A DNA stretch of 64,000 nucleotides, taken from assembly GCF_050157905.1 (NCBI RefSeq), contig NZ_JBKIWZ010000001.1, positions 806,001 to 870,000 on the forward strand. The letters run 5' to 3'. The translations under genes were made by a program, and so were the position numbers. Position 1 is the first letter of the stretch, and the number at the start of each line of letters is the position of its first letter. This stretch comes from Pantoea sp050157905 (GTDB lineage: Bacteria > Pseudomonadota > Gammaproteobacteria > Enterobacterales > Enterobacteriaceae). Below the pieces are notes generated by a model, which was not told where the DNA came from, did not search any database, and saw nothing but the letters and a program-made list of their open reading frames with translations. Shown here piece by piece: positions 61,383 to 64,000 of this stretch.

Positions 61383-62761
61383 GGCCGCGCATTCTGATCG
61401 CCGCGCTGACACTGCTGCTGTCAGGCTGCGCAACCCAGGTTGAGAAGGCACCCGCCTCGCTGCTGATCCCGGACGCCTGGCGCGGCCAGGTCGGGCCGTC
61501 GGCCGCGCCCGAGACGGCGTGGTGGCGCGCCTTTCATGATGAAAATCTCAACCGGCTGGTCAGCCAGGCGCTGCGCAATAATCCGGATATTCTCACGGCG
61601 CGATCCCGTGTGGATCAGTACCGCGCCGGGCTGCGCGCCGCAGAGGGCGATAACTTTCCCAGCCTGAACGCCGGGGTGGCCGCAACCCGTGAGCGTACGC
61701 TTTCGTCGGTCACGGGCCAGCCCTATGAAACCGATATTTTTCAGTGGCTGCTGAAGGCAAACTACGATGTGGATCTCTGGGGCGCACGCAGCAGCAGCAT
61801 TACGGCGGCGCAGGCGACCTTAGCAGCACAACAGGCTGCCGCCTCTGCGGCCGAGCTGACGATCGCGAGTTCGGTCGCGTCCGGCTACTTCAACCTCTGC
61901 GCACTGGATGAGCAACTGCGGGTCACCGAGGCGACGCTGGCGAGCCGCAGTCGTTCGCTGAAGCTGGCTCAGCGTCAGTTTGAAACCGGCTACACCTCCC
62001 GGCTGGAGTGGATGCAGGCGGCATCGGAATATCAGTCGGCCAGCGCTCAGCTGCCGTTGCTGCAGCATCAGATTGCCCGGCAGGAGAATGCCCTCAGCAT
62101 TCTGGCCGGTATGAATCCGCGCAGCATCGCCCGCCGTCAGCAGTTTGATCAGATTTCACCACAGACGATGCCGTCGCTGCTGCCCTCGGCGCTGCTTAAT
62201 CGTCGTCCGGATATCGTCCAGGCGCAGCGCCAGCTGCTGGCGGCGGACGCCAGCCTCGCCTCATCGCAGGCGAAACTGCTGCCGGGCCTGAATCTCACCG
62301 CCACCGGCACCCTGCAGAGTTCGGTGCTGCATCAGCTCGCGGACAATCCGTTCCGACTCTGGAGCGTAGGAGGCAGTATCCTTGCGCCGCTGCTGAACCG
62401 GGAAGCGCTGACGGCGCAGGTCGATATGTCGATGGCGACGCGAAATCAGGCGCTCTATAGCTATGAAAAAGTGGTGCGTAACGCCTTCTCAGAAGTCAGC
62501 GATGCCGTCGACGCCATCAGGCAGCGTGAAGCGCAGCTGAAGGCGCTGCAACAGCAGGAGAGCTACGTCAGGGAGGCACTGCGCATCGCCCGTAACCGCT
62601 ACCAGAACGGCTACGCCTCTTATCTGGATGAACTGGACGCGCAGCGTACCCTGTTTTCGACCCAGCTGAATCTGGTGACGGTGAAAAGCAACCTGCTGCT
62701 GGCGCAGATTGACCTCTACCGCGCGCTGGGCGGTGGCTGGAGAGCCAGCCCGTCATCCTGA
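61379..62761 (+). CDS. Outer membrane efflux lipoprotein, TolC/NodT family
   Basis: A 460-residue protein with a lipoprotein signal and lipobox LSGC (about residues 14-17). The NodT-type body has WWRAFHDENLNRLVSQALRN, then LLKANYDVDLWG, LLNRRPDIVQAQRQLLAADA, and a C-terminal ALRIARNRYQNGYASYLDEL with DAQRTLFS. It forms the outer-membrane channel of the tripartite pump and is the last gene of the operon. Confidence 0.92.
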   Translation: MRPRILIAALTLLLSGCATQVEKAPASLLIPDAWRGQVGPSAAPETAWWRAFHDENLNRLVSQALRNNPDILTARSRVDQYRAGLRAAEGDNFPSLNAGVAATRERTLSSVTGQPYETDIFQWLLKANYDVDLWGARSSSITAAQATLAAQQAAASAAELTIASSVASGYFNLCALDEQLRVTEATLASRSRSLKLAQRQFETGYTSRLEWMQAASEYQSASAQLPLLQHQIARQENALSILAGMNPRSIARRQQFDQISPQTMPSLLPSALLNRRPDIVQAQRQLLAADASLASSQAKLLPGLNLTATGTLQSSVLHQLADNPFRLWSVGGSILAPLLNREALTAQVDMSMATRNQALYSYEKVVRNAFSEVSDAVDAIRQREAQLKALQQQESYVREALRIARNRYQNGYASYLDELDAQRTLFSTQLNLVTVKSNLLLAQIDLYRALGGGWRASPSS

Positions 62762-63026
62762 CATCTCAGGCCGATCCAGCCGCAACCAGAGTACCGGAGG
62801 CGGGATTGGCCTCTGCGCTTTCGCGACGCTGACGCACCTTCCCCGATTTCTATTCCCCAAATAACCCCCAAAAACCCACGCAGACTTCTGCTTACCTGTC
62901 TTTACATTCGATGGTATCATGCGCGGGTTTTTTACCAGCCAGACGGAAAAGCGCACGAAAAGTTAATGCTGCGCGCGGCAAGCTGTCCGTTTAACTAACT
63001 GATATGTTTAATAAAAGAAGGGAATC

Positions 63027-63416
63027 ATGATGAACAAAAAAACGTTTCTGACGCTGGCTATGGTCGCGGCGTTACTCACAGGGTGCGCACGTACTGCGCC
63101 GATTCATAACGTGAATCAGAGCCTGACACAGCGCTACAGCGACAACCAGATGAAAACGGCCATTATTGAAGCAGGTGTAGGCCGCAAATGGGTCATGACA
63201 CCGGTTGCCCCCGGCGTTATCAATGGCCGACTGGCCCAGCGTGATTTCGTGGCGACGATTCGTATCTCGTATACCAGCCAGAACTACCGCATCGATTATG
63301 TCAGCAGCGAAAACCTGAAAGCCGGACAGGGTCAGATTCATAACAATTACAATCGCTGGATCGCGAATCTTGATCAGGATATTCAGCTGCGGCTGTCAGC
63401 CCTGGCCGCCCGGTAA
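63027..63416 (+). CDS. Small lipoprotein, function unknown
   Basis: A 129-residue protein with signal peptide MMNKKTFLTLAMVAALLTGC and lipobox LTGC (residues 17-20). The mature part contains HNVNQSLTQRYSDNQMKTAI and RISYTSQNYRIDYVSSENLK, then a repeated-Asn segment HNNYNRWIANLDQDIQ. AAGGGAATC precedes two adjacent ATG codons; either could be used. It lies upstream of a ketoacyl-synthase gene and might belong to that envelope-glycolipid cluster, but the 228-base gap leaves this open. Confidence 0.8.
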   Translation: MMNKKTFLTLAMVAALLTGCARTAPIHNVNQSLTQRYSDNQMKTAIIEAGVGRKWVMTPVAPGVINGRLAQRDFVATIRISYTSQNYRIDYVSSENLKAGQGQIHNNYNRWIANLDQDIQLRLSALAAR

Positions 63417-63644
63417 TCGCGTTATCGTCACACTGTGTTGCCGTCAGGCTCCTGGCGTATAACGTTCGCCGCGCACCGACCGATAAATCAGATGCGCTGC
63501 TATTGCGGAGCCGCTGGACAATCTTCTACCGTGCAGCGTAAAGCCGCTTCGGGTAGGACAGGGTGAAGCAGACCTGGCTGACCGGGCAGAGGGCGAACCG
63601 CTGATGAATGCTGACACTACATGTATGACGAAAAGAGTGCTGAG

Positions 63645-64000
63645 ATGAAACTCACTTACTCGCTGGTCGACTGGCAGGCGCTGGCACCCGGCTTACACGG
63701 AAGCCAGGCCTGGCAGGACTGGGCGAAACAGGGCACAGCGATCGATCCCGCAGGGGCGATGGCGAAGCCGCAGTTTTTACCGATGATGACGGCGCGTCGT
63801 CTGAGCGGCGGCAGCCGTGCGGCGGTAGAGTGCGGGCTGGCGCTGCTGGCCCGCCAGCAGGTTGACGCAATCGTCTTTACCAGTCGTCACGGGGAACTGG
63901 AGCGTAATCTGCGCATCCTCACCACCCTGGCCGAACAGCAGCCGATGTCACCTACGGATTTTGCGATGTCGGTCCACAATTCCGCGGTTGGCAGCCTGAC
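63645..64000 (+). CDS. Beta-ketoacyl synthase chain-length factor (partial, runs off the right edge)
   Basis: The first 118 residues of a protein of the ketoacyl-synthase N-terminal family (chain-length-factor type): LTYSLVDWQALAPGLHG, FLPMMTARRLSGGSRAAVE, IVFTSRHGELERNLRILT and SPTDFAMSVHNSAVGSL. Such genes typically open aryl-polyene or similar FabF-like clusters for outer-membrane pigments. The remainder of the cluster is outside the window. Confidence 0.82.
   Translation, partial: MKLTYSLVDWQALAPGLHGSQAWQDWAKQGTAIDPAGAMAKPQFLPMMTARRLSGGSRAAVECGLALLARQQVDAIVFTSRHGELERNLRILTTLAEQQPMSPTDFAMSVHNSAVGSL

Noticed and set aside
60222..61451. 409-codon open frame antisense to the HlyD-family adaptor gene
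   Set aside because: Shadow frame; the plus-strand genes overlap by ATGA and have clear domains.

Overview
The window is chromosomal DNA of a member of the Enterobacterales, most likely Pantoea or a close relative in the Erwiniaceae. Two long blocks follow the gene order of Escherichia coli almost gene for gene: (i) ssuA-ssuE, pyrD-zapC-ycbX-rlmKL-uup-pqiABC-rmf-fabA-lonP(ycbZ)-matP-ompA-sulA-sxy-yccS-yccF-helD-mgsA-csgI(yccT)-yccU-hspQ-rlmI-yccX-tusE-yccA-tRNA-Ser, then agp-yccJ-wrbA-KGG protein-rut operon-rutR; (ii) sdiA-yecF-uvrY-uvrC-pgsA-tRNA-Gly-tRNA-Cys-tRNA-Leu. Family and genus are inferred from protein resemblance and synteny recalled from memory; no search was run. I found no insertion sequence, CRISPR array or intact prophage.

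Layout. 1-3.8 kb: start of a sulfonate-utilisation operon, a gene-free AT-rich leader, then a two-gene glycosyltransferase/flippase insertion at the place where E. coli has pepN. 4-30.3 kb: core housekeeping genes for pyrimidine and fatty-acid synthesis, rRNA methylation, the PqiABC envelope system, chromosome organisation (MatP), division (ZapC, SulA), competence (Sxy), helicase IV and methylglyoxal synthase. Recognisable control sites are a LexA box at sulA, a FabR box at fabA and the conserved ompA promoter/leader. 30.5-30.8 kb: two identical tRNA-Ser(UGA) genes. 31-42.5 kb: a frameshifted, C-terminally extended glucose-1-phosphatase, an aldehyde dehydrogenase, yccJ-wrbA, a KGG stress protein, an EamA permease, and the pyrimidine-degradation operon rutABCDFG. 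This operon lacks rutE and is divergent from rutR, with two RutR-type palindromes between them.

42.5-52.8 kb: YdjM-like membrane protein, CycA, an extensin-like putative Zn peptidase, a 1.15-kb gene-free stretch, then the most notable locus. An sdiA gene at the E. coli sdiA position is followed by a LuxI-family AHL synthase, with a 20-bp lux-box-like palindrome in front of the synthase. So SdiA, an orphan receptor in E. coli, has a candidate signal synthase beside it here. yecF, uvrY-uvrC, pgsA and three tRNAs follow.

52.8-64 kb is accessory: a small frameshifted ORF, a tRNA-like element with a non-canonical anticodon loop, a proline-rich small lipoprotein, a frameshifted SulP transporter, an AriR/YmgA-family connector, a DUF2000 protein with an AraC regulator, a MarR-controlled tripartite MFS efflux system, a lipoprotein, and the first gene of what may be an aryl-polyene-type cluster running off the right edge.

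Quality caution: three genes are each broken by what looks like one missing base, two clearly in homopolymer runs. Sequencing or assembly indels are a serious alternative to true pseudogenes.
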